Assembly (NCBI GenBank): GCA_963756025.1
Contig: CAVWMF010000006.1
Location: forward strand, 868,001 to 932,000
Source of the DNA: Bog-473 sp963756025
GTDB taxonomy: Bacteria > Actinomycetota > Acidimicrobiia > Acidimicrobiales > RAAP-2
Direction: 5' to 3'
Length of the DNA: 64,000 nucleotides
This document shows positions 16,506-24,789 of this stretch, piece by piece. A model generated the notes under the pieces. That model did no database searches and was not told the origin of the DNA. It was given only the letters and a program-made list of their open reading frames with translations. Position 1 is the first letter of the stretch. Every line of letters begins with the position of its first letter. Position numbers and translations under genes: made by a program.

Positions 16506-17323
16506 TGGCGTCCACGTCGCCGGCTGCGGCCAGACTGAATGAGCATCGGCACGTTCTCCACTGCCTCGAACAGGTGATGGGCACCGTCGTCACGATCGAC
16601 ATTTACACCGAGGACGATCGGCCCAGCGACGAGACCTATCTGCGGGTCGCCGACGCACGGGGCATACTGCAGCGCACTGATGCCGTTTTCAGCACGTGGA
16701 AGACGCATAGCCCGATGAGTCGGCTCCGACGAGGGGAGATCACCAGGGAGCAGGCTCCGGCCGAGGTGAGCGAAGTTCTCGAAGCGTGCGCAAAGGCGCG
16801 CGAGATCTCCGGTGGATGGTTCGATCCGTGGGCTATGCCTGGTGGCGTCGACCCGACTGGACTCGTGAAGGGATGGGCCGCGCAACGCGCCCTGGGCGCA
16901 TTGGCGTCGCCCGAGATAAGCGGAGCGATAGTGAACGCTGCAGGTGATATTGCAAGTTTCAGCTCCATGGAGCACCTGCGGGCCTTTCAGGTCGGCATCG
17001 TCGATCCGTTCTCTCCGGATCGCCTGGCCTGCGTCGTCGAACTCACCGGGGCAATAGCGACTTCGGGAACCTACGAACGGGGCAATCACCTGATCGACCC
17101 CTCTTCCCGGCGCCCGATGACACGAGTCGCTTCCGCCAGCGTCAGCGGACCAGATCTTGGCCTCGCCGATGCTCTTGCCACCGCGCTCGCCGTCGCTGGA
17201 GTGGCCGGCCTCAGCCTTGTCGAGATGCTGGAGGACTATGAGGCACTCGTCATCGATCGAGACGGTACTTTGCGTTGGACGGAGCACTTTCCGTTCGCCT
17301 CGAAAGTTGAGTATCGCTCATGA
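16505..17323 (+). CDS. apbE: FAD:protein FMN transferase (ApbE family)
   Basis: 272 residues. Transfers FMN from FAD onto Ser/Thr of exported flavoproteins. Visible family blocks: MGTVVTIDIY (start of the fold), DPTGLVKGWAAQRAL, GAIVNAAGDIASF, ATSGTYERGNHLIDP and GPDLGLADALATALAV, which hold the FAD- and Mg-binding residues. No clear signal peptide or lipobox is seen at the N-terminus, unlike many periplasmic ApbE proteins, so cytoplasmic modification before export is possible. Its start overlaps the stop of the FMN-binding protein, its obvious substrate. Confidence 0.92.
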   Translation: MASTSPAAARLNEHRHVLHCLEQVMGTVVTIDIYTEDDRPSDETYLRVADARGILQRTDAVFSTWKTHSPMSRLRRGEITREQAPAEVSEVLEACAKAREISGGWFDPWAMPGGVDPTGLVKGWAAQRALGALASPEISGAIVNAAGDIASFSSMEHLRAFQVGIVDPFSPDRLACVVELTGAIATSGTYERGNHLIDPSSRRPMTRVASASVSGPDLGLADALATALAVAGVAGLSLVEMLEDYEALVIDRDGTLRWTEHFPFASKVEYRS

Positions 17324-17430
17324 GGCCCGCCATGCGCCCGGTGCTGCGTTCGCACATCACGCAAAGACTGTCGCCACACAACGTGGCAACGCGGGGGCCG
17401 ACTCCCGGTTCCTCGTGGAGAGGAGAGAAA

Positions 17431-17868
17431 GTGACACGCCCAATTGTGAACGACAAATTCGTACACGACGCTTTACCTTCGAGGGACGCGGCCATCGCCG
17501 ATATCCGACCCTCTGAGCCGACGACCCTCCACTCATTGCAATTGGACGGAGCGATGTCTCGAACCTTATTCGGCAATCTCAATGGCGTCTACACATTGGA
17601 GTGTGAGCAAATCCCCTCAGAGGAAGAGATTTGCCATGCGTTGCGGCTTAGAGTCCATCGTGACAGTGGGCCATCCCGTGACATTGACCACAACACAGAA
17701 CTTGGCGCATGGCACGGGGGGTGGACATGCGAGGGCATAGGAATCTTCTCGGCAGATATCTGGAGCAGCAAATCAGGCCAACGCACTCGACACCTCGGGA
17801 GGGCGTGCGTGAAGGTTCAAACGCTCAGGAATCACGGATCGCGCACATGGAACGGGATAGCTTGCTGA
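17431..17868 (+). CDS. Hypothetical protein with strong ribosome site
   Basis: A GTG at 17431 is preceded by GGAGAGGAGAGAAA, one of the best ribosome sites in the window. It opens a 145-codon frame starting VTRPIVNDKFVHDALPSRD, with the middle segment LFGNLNGVYTLECEQIPSEE. Base composition is lower in GC than the core genes. No domain, signal peptide or membrane segment is recognised. The frame could extend back to 17320, overlapping the ApbE stop, but that part looks random. It may be a real accessory gene, or only its first part may be genuine. Confidence 0.35.
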   Translation: MTRPIVNDKFVHDALPSRDAAIADIRPSEPTTLHSLQLDGAMSRTLFGNLNGVYTLECEQIPSEEEICHALRLRVHRDSGPSRDIDHNTELGAWHGGWTCEGIGIFSADIWSSKSGQRTRHLGRACVKVQTLRNHGSRTWNGIAC

Positions 17869-17931
17869 CTGACGTGCGCGCTACTATCCCACCACCTCCT
17901 CCACTCCTGACGGAATCGGAAGGCGAGGGTT

Positions 17932-18629
17932 CTAATGCGTCGAACCGCCGAGCACGTGACCGACCCCGAAGGTGATGCCGGCAGCCACAACTGCGGCAGT
18001 CAGTTGCCGGATCGCGGTCCTGAGGATTCCGCGCCCTGTAAATGCCCCGATCGCGGCGCCCAGGGCGGCTGCCGCAACTCGGCGATGCAAATTGAGATCA
18101 CGACGGCCTGGCCGCCGCCGATGAACAGCCACGGGATTAAGGGCAAGAAGGCCCCGATGGCAAAGGACAGGAACGAGGAGATGCTCGCTTGCCAGGCCGA
18201 TCCCCCGGCATCGGGATCCACGCCCAGTTCGAGACGCGCATGGGTAACAAAGGCCACGTCTTGATGGATTGAGAGAATTCTGGCAACAGTTTCGGCATCT
18301 TCCCGCGCCACCCCGCGAGCCCTGTACATTGCCGCCAATTCGCGACGTTCCGCATCGGGATTGTCCTCGATTTCACCACGTTCTACATGGAGTTCGCGTT
18401 GGACGAGCTCATCTTGAGCGCGGACCGAGACCAGCTCGCCTGCCGCCATAGAGAAGGCACCGGCGAGCAGCCCGGCGATCCCGGCCAGACGAACCTGCGA
18501 TGCCGACGTGCTCGCGCCGGCCACCCCAAGGATCAACGACACGTTCGTAATCAATCCATCACCAGCTCCGAGCACGGCCGCCCGAGATGCACCGCCCTGC
18601 AGGTTGCGGTGCCGCGAGTTGTTGGCCAT
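17932..18629 (-). CDS. VIT1/CCC1 family iron/manganese transporter (single frameshift)
   Basis: Starts MANNSRHRNLQGGASRAAVL at 18629, with AAGGGCG just upstream. Family features are GAGDGLITNVSLILGVAGA (helix 1 with the conserved D-G), SMAAGELVSVRAQDEL (helix 2 and the cytoplasmic metal-binding E-rich segment ERGEIEDNPDAERREL), and FAIGAFLPLIPWLF. Near base 18090 the frame changes, and AALGAAIGAFTGRGILRTAIRQLTAA to the stop at 17932 lies in the next frame. This restores the normal fifth helix and a length of about 233 residues. One missing base explains it. Family members move Fe2+ or Mn2+ out of the cytoplasm. The nearby ferric-reductase-like gene makes iron handling a plausible local theme. 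Confidence 0.8.
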
Positions 18630-18839
18630 GTCGCCCTTGGTGACCCAAGCGGTCAGTGCCCGGAAAAGCCGGGCGGTGGTCATGGCTCTGCGTCATTTGT
18701 CCCTTCTGCCCGTGGCGTGTGGACGCTATTCCAGCTCCGCACACAAGCCAACAATGGACCCGTCCTGAGCCCCAGTCAAGAGCCAAGCCGCTGCCGCCAG
18801 AACGTCGACGACCGAAGCGCCCGGTCACCTGGACTCCTC

Positions 18840-18941
18840 GTGCGAACGGGCGCCGAACCTGAAGAAGCTGATGACCGAGCGCGCCTTAGCCCGATCGAAG
18901 TGCCAGAGCCCGTTGTCGACGAAACGCCCGAAAGGACCTGA
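18840..18941 (+). CDS. Short acidic protein with conserved C-terminus (copy B)
   Basis: A 33-codon frame from a GTG at 18840: VRTGAEPEEADD then ARLSPIEVPEPVVDETPERT. It aligns without gaps to the C-terminal 28 residues of the frame at 12931-13056, keeping R-L-x-P-x-E-V-P-E-P and T-P-E-R before the stop. The start is a guess; no good ribosome site was seen and the frame stays open upstream. It ends 10 bases before the end of the convergent aldo/keto reductase gene. Function unknown. Confidence 0.4.
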   Translation: MRTGAEPEEADDRARLSPIEVPEPVVDETPERT

Positions 18942-18951
18942 ACGTACGACC

Positions 18952-19818
18952 TCAGTCCAGACGGTCGAACAGCATCTTCACAAACTCCGGGTTTTCGTGG
19001 TCGGCGAGAGCAATCGCGGTGTCGAGGCCGGCGATCGCTCCCATGTCGCCCTCGGATATCTCAAAATCGAAGATGTCGAAATTCTCGGCGATACGTTCCC
19101 CGTGCACCGACTTCGGTATCGCAACAATGTTCTTCTGGATGTGCCAACGTAGCGTTACCTGGGCAATCGTTTTACCGTGACCCTCTGCGATTTTTTGTAA
19201 TACCTCATTGGCGAATATGTCGTGAGAACCTTCGGCGAAGGGCGCCCAACCTTCATGAACGATGCCGAGCTCTTCCATGATCTCTCCAGCTTCAACCTGC
19301 TGGTGAAAGGGATGTGTTTCGACCTGGTTGACCATCGGAACAGTGTCATTGCCCAGCACCTTGCGGTGAGTCGACACGAAATTGATCAACTTCGCGCTAC
19401 TGAAGTTCGAGACCCCGATCGCTTTGACCCTGCCCGCCTCATACAGCTCGACCATTGCTCTCCAGGCGCCAAAGATGTCCCCGTAGGGTTGATGGATGAG
19501 GTAGAGGTCGAGGTATTCAAGCCCGAGACTGTCGAGTGAATTCTGGTAGGCCTTCCTTGCTCTCTCGTACGAGGCATCAGCGATCCAAAGCTTGCTGGTG
19601 ACGAAAATCTGGTCCCTGGGTACACCGCTCTTCAGGATGCCACGGCCCACTGCTTCCTCGTTCTGATATCGGGCGGCCGTGTCGATCGAACGGTAACCGG
19701 TCTTCAGCGCGGTGACGACACTTTGCTCAGCCTCTTCGGGGCTCATCTGAAAGACGCCAAAACCCAAGGCTGGCATTTTGCTGCCATTCGACAACGTGAC
19801 TGTCGGCGCTTCTGACAT
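18952..19818 (-). CDS. Aldo/keto reductase (2,5-diketo-D-gluconate reductase-like)
   Basis: 288 residues, ATG at 19818 with GAGGAG five bases upstream. The NADPH-dependent TIM-barrel family is clear. Its tetrad consists of Asp and Tyr in SIDTAARYQNEEAVG, Lys in FVTSKLW and His in YLIHQP. The cofactor-binding VAIPKSVHGERIAENFDIFDFEI block is at the C-terminus, and GVSNFSSAKL and NQVETHPF are also present. It reduces a small aldehyde or ketone in the cytoplasm. The gene stands alone on the minus strand; its role in this accessory region is not apparent. Confidence 0.93.
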   Translation of the reverse strand: MSEAPTVTLSNGSKMPALGFGVFQMSPEEAEQSVVTALKTGYRSIDTAARYQNEEAVGRGILKSGVPRDQIFVTSKLWIADASYERARKAYQNSLDSLGLEYLDLYLIHQPYGDIFGAWRAMVELYEAGRVKAIGVSNFSSAKLINFVSTHRKVLGNDTVPMVNQVETHPFHQQVEAGEIMEELGIVHEGWAPFAEGSHDIFANEVLQKIAEGHGKTIAQVTLRWHIQKNIVAIPKSVHGERIAENFDIFDFEISEGDMGAIAGLDTAIALADHENPEFVKMLFDRLD

Positions 19819-20149
19819 ACCATCTCCTCGCGGTTCGAGCCGTTCCATTCTGCCTTGGGAAATGCGGATCCCGTCGCGTCTTCGCCGCCACCCGTCCGTA
19901 GACGCCGCCGACAGTGCCATCGCGATGTTCGGGGGCGCTCCGAGTGAAGTCTCCAAGGGCTTATGGATCTCGGCGTCGGCCTATGCAGCCGGCTGGCCAC
20001 CAAGCGGTTGGCGCAACTCGAATTTGTGGGCCAGAGGAACAAATGCGAACCGCCAGATCCTGGTGGAAGGAGACGCCGCATAGTGCACCTGCGACCGGGG
20101 ACGATTGTCATGATGACGTCCCATTCCCGCACCACTAACATCATCCGAG
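19819..20149. other. Intergenic region between aldo/keto reductase and phosphoesterase
   Basis: 331 bases between divergent genes. An open stretch ending at 20083 (SKGLWISASAYAAGWPP region) has no ribosome site and no recognisable family; it is judged non-coding or a gene relic. An 11-base palindrome, GTCAT-G-ATGAC, lies near 20107-20117 shortly upstream of the phosphoesterase start and could be a small operator. Nothing else is seen. Confidence 0.4.
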
Positions 20150-20896
20150 ATGGAGTCGCCACGACCCGCCAGGATCTTGCACACCTCGGACTGCCACCTC
20201 GACAAGGTGGACGACGGATTGCGTCAACGGGCCTTCGCTGCGGCGATCGACCTCAGTATCGAACGTGACGTCAACCTACTGCTGATCACTGGCGACCTGT
20301 TCGATCACGACCGCGTCGACGATCCGATTCTCGACTGGGCCGCTGCACAACTGGATCGAGCGAATCGACCGATCGTCCTTCTCGTTGGAAATCACGACTG
20401 CCTTGACGAACGTTCCATCCACCACCGTTTCGCGGCCGAGTCGCGTTGCCGTCAGGTGCAATTCATCGACGATCCCATGGGCATGACCGTCGAGGTCCCG
20501 GGGACGGACATCGTGGTGTGGGGCAGGGCGATGGTTGAGCACGTTCCTTCTTTTCGGCCGTTGAGCGGGTCTCCACCCCGCTCCCCCGGCCGCTGGCACG
20601 TGATCGCTGGGCATGGATTGGCTGTTGACGAAGGCGCAGATACAAGGCGTTCGTCGCTGATCCTCCTCAATGACATCGACTCTCTCGAGGCTGACTACGT
20701 GGCCCTGGGCCACATCCACGCGCACGAAGTCCTTCGCGAGCGGCCGCTGACCGCTTATGCAGGGGCGACCGCACGCTCCCTCAATGGCCAACCGGGTTGT
20801 GTCATCGTAGATTTGGAAGCCACGCACGCACCCCGACTGACCTGGACCGAGCTGACTCCACGCTCTTCGGTCCTGGTCGAAGACGCGCTTGGGTGA
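20150..20896 (+). CDS. Metallophosphoesterase (SbcD/YhaO-like)
   Basis: 248 residues of a calcineurin-type phosphoesterase. Metal ligands appear in order: D14 and H16 in SDCHLD, GDLFDHD at 48-54, GNHD at 80-83, GHGL and GHIHAHE near the C-terminus. The arrangement and HTSDCHLD start match the SbcD/Mre11-like DNA repair branch, but the accessory capping domain of SbcD is absent and no SbcC gene is nearby. The substrate could be DNA ends or a nucleotide phosphodiester; only the enzyme class is secure. Confidence 0.88.
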   Translation: MESPRPARILHTSDCHLDKVDDGLRQRAFAAAIDLSIERDVNLLLITGDLFDHDRVDDPILDWAAAQLDRANRPIVLLVGNHDCLDERSIHHRFAAESRCRQVQFIDDPMGMTVEVPGTDIVVWGRAMVEHVPSFRPLSGSPPRSPGRWHVIAGHGLAVDEGADTRRSSLILLNDIDSLEADYVALGHIHAHEVLRERPLTAYAGATARSLNGQPGCVIVDLEATHAPRLTWTELTPRSSVLVEDALG

Positions 20897-21069
20897 CAGA
20901 GGCGCGCTTCAGTCCGCGTGCGACTGTCGACGCAGACTCGGCGAGGCGTCACTTTTCGCATATGTGACCAGCGCCCACTGGCGGTCAACGGCGAACCTGA
21001 TCCCGAATGCTCGTTCAGCAGGGCTGGCCATCCGCTGGACGCGATCGGGCGTCGGGTACCGTCGTCGCC

Positions 21070-21909
21070 GTGAGCCGCCCAACCGATCCTTGGGCCGACG
21101 TCCTGGCTGACCCTCGGGAGAGAGCCCGTGCTGAGGCCAGCCGGCACCCCGAGGTGGAGGCGGTGGTGGGGCTGAAGGTGGTCCACCGGGCCTCGGGGTT
21201 CACCGGCCGGGTTTTGGGGCTCCGCGCCGACGTCGTGACGCTGCAATCCAAGTCCGGCCAGGTGCGGATGTTCCACTTGTTGCCGGGGGCCTTCGGCGCT
21301 GGCGGGCGGGTGGCGACCCTGGTCCGGCCCCGGGTCGTATCCACCGCCACTTCACGCACCGCATCAGGTTCGGTGGCTGTCGCCGACCATCGGGCCCGAG
21401 TTGCTCGGACCAGCCGAATCCTTGTCGAGGGAATCCACGACGCCTTGCTGGTCGAGCGGGTCTGGGGCGACGACCTCCGGGTGGAGGGGGTTGTGGTCGA
21501 GCGTCTGGACGGGATCGACCATCTGGCGGCCGAGATAGCAACCTTCGGGCCGGCACCAGGCCGTCGCCTGGGTGTCCTGGTCGACCACCTGATTCCCGGC
21601 ACCAAGGAGAGCCGGCTGGCCGACGAGGTGGCGCATCCCCATGTACTGGTGACCGGCACCCCCTTCGTCGACGTGTGGCAGGCGGTCAGGCCGCCGGTGG
21701 TGGGGCTGACCCACTGGCCGACCATCCCCAAGGGCCAGGACTGGAAGACCGGCATTTGCCGAGCGCTGGGCGAGCCCGATACGGCCACCTGCTGGCGGCG
21801 GATTTTCGGATCGGTGCACAGCTATGCCGACCTGGAGCCCGCGCTGGTCGGCGCGGTTGAGCGTCTCATTGACTTCGTCACGGAGCTGCCGTCCGTCGAC
21901 CCTCGTTGA
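21070..21909 (+). CDS. DUF3097 family protein
   Basis: 279 residues from a GTG at 21070. The protein matches actinobacterial DUF3097 proteins: ADPRERARAEASRHPEVEAVVG at the N-terminus, a small-barrel-like segment (VVHRASGFTGRVLGLRADVVTL), then SRILVEGIHDALLVERVWGDDLR, LGVLVDHLIPGTKESRLAD and GLTHWPTIPKGQDWKTGICRALG. The VEGIHDA...LVDH pattern resembles a Toprim-like fold, which is an inference. The family has no established function. It lies just upstream of the convergent tRNA-Val gene. Confidence 0.85.
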   Translation: MSRPTDPWADVLADPRERARAEASRHPEVEAVVGLKVVHRASGFTGRVLGLRADVVTLQSKSGQVRMFHLLPGAFGAGGRVATLVRPRVVSTATSRTASGSVAVADHRARVARTSRILVEGIHDALLVERVWGDDLRVEGVVVERLDGIDHLAAEIATFGPAPGRRLGVLVDHLIPGTKESRLADEVAHPHVLVTGTPFVDVWQAVRPPVVGLTHWPTIPKGQDWKTGICRALGEPDTATCWRRIFGSVHSYADLEPALVGAVERLIDFVTELPSVDPR

Positions 21910-21956
21910 TCCAAGCGGATCAAGTCCAGATGCAGGTCACGCACCGTCCCCGTCGG

Positions 21957-22030
21957 TGGGCGCTGAGGGACTCGAACCCCCGGCCTGCTGGTTGTAAACC
22001 AGCTGCTCTAACCAACTGAGCTAAGCGCCC
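21957..22030 (-). tRNA. tRNA-Val (anticodon TAC)
   Basis: On the minus strand the sequence folds as a full cloverleaf. The acceptor stem is GGGCGCT paired with AGCGCCC, the D-arm GCTC...GAGC, and the anticodon stem GCTGG/CCAGC encloses the loop TTTACAA (anticodon TAC). The T-arm has GGTTCGAGT with a five-pair stem containing one G-T. The discriminator is A, and CCA is not encoded. No duplicated 3' end of this tRNA was seen nearby, so there is no sign that an element integrated here. Confidence 0.95.
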
Positions 22031-22083
22031 GAGCCCCGAATGAACGTCGGACCCACATCGTAGGTGAAGCGGGCGGTGGTCCC

Positions 22084-22932
22084 TCAAAGGGGCAACGCCT
22101 CGGCGAAGAGCCTGCTCCAGGGCCGGGCCAAGGAGCGGAGCTCGGCGCAATCCTCCTCTCCGAGCCAGATATAAGGAATGGAGGCCAACACATCGGTCTG
22201 TTCCTCAATCTCGTGGCGCATCGCCGTTCCCCATTCGGTCAGTGCCAGATCCATTCCCTCGCGCAGCCAGCCCCGCTCCTGGAGGGCCACCACGCCGGCA
22301 TTCCATGCGTCGTCGGGCCATCCCCGGGTCGCCCGCAGGACACCGACGGGGACGTCGCCCGATGCAGCGTGGGTGATCAGTGCCTCGATCCCCGAGAGCC
22401 CGTGCGTGACCAACAGGGCGATGTGACCATCGCCCCGGAACTCCCGGAGGATGGACTGGGCGTGCCAGAGCACAAGATGGGGCTCGTCGGGCCACGGGAG
22501 GTCGGCATGGCCGGCACAGAGCGGCCGTCCTTCCACATGCGTCCCGGCGATCTCGGCCATGCCGCGCGCCAACACCGCGGCGCGGCGCATGTCCGGCGAT
22601 CCCACGGCATCTCCCAGCACACGCCGAAACGCCGCGTCCGCCGCTTCGAGACGAGCCTCCAGCATGACGCCGGGCGAGGCGATCTCCCAGGCCCGGGGAA
22701 GACTGGCGTACACCAGCTCGGGATTGAAATTGAAGAAGGTCGAGACGACGACCTCAGGTCCGACGGCCCCCATCGGCGCCGCGCGTGAGGCGAAATAACC
22801 GCTCCGTCCCGTGATGCCCACCCGCGCATAGGCCTCCGCCGCCTCGGGAACGAAGTAGATCATCCCGTGGAGGGGCTCCAGGGTGCGCCAGGTCTTGTGG
22901 GCCAAGAGGGGCCCCGCCATCTCCTCGCTCAC
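22084..22932 (-). CDS. SCO6745 family protein
   Basis: 282 residues. The sequence fits the actinobacterial SCO6745 family: MIYFVPEAAEAYARVGITG near residue 24, RSGYFASRAAPMGAVGPEVV, STFFNFNPELV and a C-terminal region with a winged-helix look (GVVALQERGWLREGMDLALTEWG). The reaction or ligand is not established. It follows the inositol-phosphatase-like gene with an ATGA overlap, so both are made together. Confidence 0.85.
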   Translation of the reverse strand: MSEEMAGPLLAHKTWRTLEPLHGMIYFVPEAAEAYARVGITGRSGYFASRAAPMGAVGPEVVVSTFFNFNPELVYASLPRAWEIASPGVMLEARLEAADAAFRRVLGDAVGSPDMRRAAVLARGMAEIAGTHVEGRPLCAGHADLPWPDEPHLVLWHAQSILREFRGDGHIALLVTHGLSGIEALITHAASGDVPVGVLRATRGWPDDAWNAGVVALQERGWLREGMDLALTEWGTAMRHEIEEQTDVLASIPYIWLGEEDCAELRSLARPWSRLFAEALPL

Positions 22933-23666
22933 ATGTCCGTCTTCGCCATCAGCTGGTCACACAACGTGGGCGTCGCCGCCACGATCGGGCGGCGTGTCGT
23001 GGCGTCGCGCACGACCGCATCCACGCCGTCGCGCTCTTTGGTCACCGCGCCCGCTTCGCTGCAGATGAGCATGCCGGCCAGGTAGTCCCATCCGAAGAGG
23101 GTGCTCGTCCCGACGACCGAATACGCATCGAGCGTGCCTTCGGCCACCGCACAGAACTCCAACGCTGCCGCACCGAAGGCACGGAACTGGGCCCATCCCG
23201 GGTGGACCCCCGGATAGCCCGAGATCCCGACGAGAGCCGACGACACTTCGGCACAGCTCGAAGGCGTCACGGCCGCACCGTCGCGCCGCGCCCCGCCGCC
23301 ACGCACGGCCTCGAAATGCACCCCTGTGGCCTGGTTGACGACGACTCCCACGAGGGGTCCTTCAGGATCGAGCACACAGATGCTCGTCGCGTAGAACGGA
23401 ATGCCCCGGTGAGCGTTGGTCGACCCGTCCACCGGGTCGATCACGGCCAGGAGTGGCGCCGACGGACCCGTCAGACCCGATTCCTCCGAGAGGACGGCCA
23501 GTCCGGCCCCGTACAGGATGGGCAAGGCCGCGGCATCGGCGGCCAGATCCAGGCGGTACTGACCCGGCTTCGTTCCCGCCGGACCCCATTCGTCCAGGTC
23601 ATCGAGTGCGCTGCGCACCGCTCGGACCGCGTCGTCGAGCACTTGGAGAAGCCGAACCTCATCCAC
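22929..23666 (-). CDS. Inositol monophosphatase family protein
   Basis: 245 residues of the Mg-dependent, Li-sensitive phosphatase fold. Motifs: LSEES (first metal Glu), IDPVDGSTNAHRGIPFYATSI (the family signature DPxDGTxN with Ser for Thr) and FGWDYLAGMLICSEAGA (WD..A..L...AG). It removes phosphate from inositol-1-phosphate or a similar sugar or nucleotide phosphate. In actinobacteria such enzymes feed phosphatidylinositol and mycothiol synthesis, or act on histidinol phosphate; the exact substrate is open. Overlaps the SCO6745 gene downstream. Confidence 0.9.
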   Translation of the reverse strand: MDEVRLLQVLDDAVRAVRSALDDLDEWGPAGTKPGQYRLDLAADAAALPILYGAGLAVLSEESGLTGPSAPLLAVIDPVDGSTNAHRGIPFYATSICVLDPEGPLVGVVVNQATGVHFEAVRGGGARRDGAAVTPSSCAEVSSALVGISGYPGVHPGWAQFRAFGAAALEFCAVAEGTLDAYSVVGTSTLFGWDYLAGMLICSEAGAVTKERDGVDAVVRDATTRRPIVAATPTLCDQLMAKTDM

Positions 23667-23722
23667 GGCTCAGGAACCCTACTGGCTACCGGCCTCACGT
23701 TGGCCATTAGGCTCATCGCACT

Positions 23723-24280
23723 GTGGCAGCTATCGACGTCGCCGGATACGTGGCGGACCTCAAAGATCACTCGGTCGATCACGGATTCCACGTGCACGAC
23801 GAACGGCATTTTGTCGAGACATACTCCCTGCGCCAGGTTTGGGAGGTCGACCTCCATCCCGAGGAGGGTTGCGGCGGTCCGTTGGATCTCCACCTGGCCC
23901 TGGACGTGGATCCACGTGTGCTCCTCTCGTTCGAAGACGCCGTGGTGCTGCTGACCGAGGAGGAGGAGCCGCCCGACGAGTTCCACTTCCCCCTCACCTT
24001 CACCTGGGCGCTCCCGCCCCTGCCCAGCGGGCCCGACCTGCTGCGATTGGCCATCGACCTGGCCGGGGTCGGCGGCATCGAGCTTCCCCTCGAAGTCTCG
24101 GCTATCGACTCATTTGCCAATGCCACCGATGGTTCCGAGCGGAGGCTCAGCATCGTGGCGCGCCACCCGGTATCCCTGGCCCGCGTCCTCGGGGGCGAGG
24201 AGCTCCTCTGTGATGTCTTCGATCGGGCCTTGGCGGTGAGCCGCTTTCTCCTCGACTCGGCCGACAGCTGGCTCGGCTGA
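23723..24280 (+). CDS. Conserved hypothetical protein
   Basis: 185 residues from a GTG at 23723, in an otherwise well-packed locus. Rich in acidic and hydrophobic residues, with LHPEEGCGGPLDLHLALDVDPRVLLSFEDAVVLL and FHFPLTFTWALPPLPSGPDLLRLAIDLAG. No signal peptide or membrane segment. It ends one base before the lipoprotein gene starts, so the two are co-transcribed. Strong codon bias on this frame supports a real gene. Family not recognised. Confidence 0.7.
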   Translation: MAAIDVAGYVADLKDHSVDHGFHVHDERHFVETYSLRQVWEVDLHPEEGCGGPLDLHLALDVDPRVLLSFEDAVVLLTEEEEPPDEFHFPLTFTWALPPLPSGPDLLRLAIDLAGVGGIELPLEVSAIDSFANATDGSERRLSIVARHPVSLARVLGGEELLCDVFDRALAVSRFLLDSADSWLG

Positions 24281-24281
24281 A

Positions 24282-24698
24282 GTGCGGCGACCGCTTGCGT
24301 CGGGTCGCCGTTCGATAATCGGGCTCGGTGCCATGGCCGTGAGCGCCACGCTCCTTCTCAGCGCATGCGGGGACAGCGGGGAGGATCTCGCCCGCCAGGC
24401 CTGCGTCCACGTGAACCGCTCCGTGCGTTACTTCGAGGCCGCAGCCAAGCCCAATGTCCCGCCGAAGGTGTCCAACCGGCTCCGGTCCCAGGCGGGCGCC
24501 GAGCTGCGGGCCGCTCTTCCTCTGGCGGCGCAGGCCAACTCGGCCGACGGCTCGATGAACTCCCTCATGACCACGATCTCCGAAGGCGCCACCGTGGACG
24601 AGGCGCACCTGATCCCGGCGCTGAAAGGGCAGTGCGCTGCGGTGGACACGAATGTGAACGTCAATCCCACCCCGGGTGGCACCCCGCCCGGCTCGTAG
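24282..24698 (+). CDS. Small predicted lipoprotein
   Basis: 138 residues. The N-terminus is a lipoprotein signal: basic RRPLASGRRS, hydrophobic IIGLGAMAVSATLL and the lipobox LLSAC. The mature part is Ala-rich and helical with two further cysteines (RQACVHVNR and KGQCAAVD) that could pair outside the cell, and a Pro/Gly tail. Exported and membrane-anchored; role unknown. Translated directly after the hypothetical gene upstream. Confidence 0.7.
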   Translation: MRRPLASGRRSIIGLGAMAVSATLLLSACGDSGEDLARQACVHVNRSVRYFEAAAKPNVPPKVSNRLRSQAGAELRAALPLAAQANSADGSMNSLMTTISEGATVDEAHLIPALKGQCAAVDTNVNVNPTPGGTPPGS

Positions 24699-24733
24699 GA
24701 GGGGGCGCCCGTTTTCAGCGCCGCCGGTCCCTC

Positions 24734-24789
24734 TTGCGAGAACTGATCGGCTTTGCGAGGGCTGATCGATTTTACGAGGGCTGATCGGC
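24734..24789. repeat. Three tandem copies of an ~18-base unit between convergent genes
   Basis: The unit GCGAGGGCTGATCGATTT occurs three times with small changes (starting near 24734, 24754 and 24774). The third copy contains the stop codon of the minus-strand gene at 24772. The repeat lies in the gap between two convergent genes, where it could affect transcript ends. It has no hairpin of its own beyond short GATC palindromes. Confidence 0.6.

Noticed and set aside
19778..20083. 101-codon frame upstream of the phosphoesterase
   Set aside because: It begins inside the aldo/keto reductase on the opposite strand and has no ribosome site or similarity to a family.
21957..22030. tRNA gene as an integration site for a mobile element
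   Set aside because: No repeated copy of the tRNA 3' end and no integrase gene was seen nearby; the flanking genes look like core genes.
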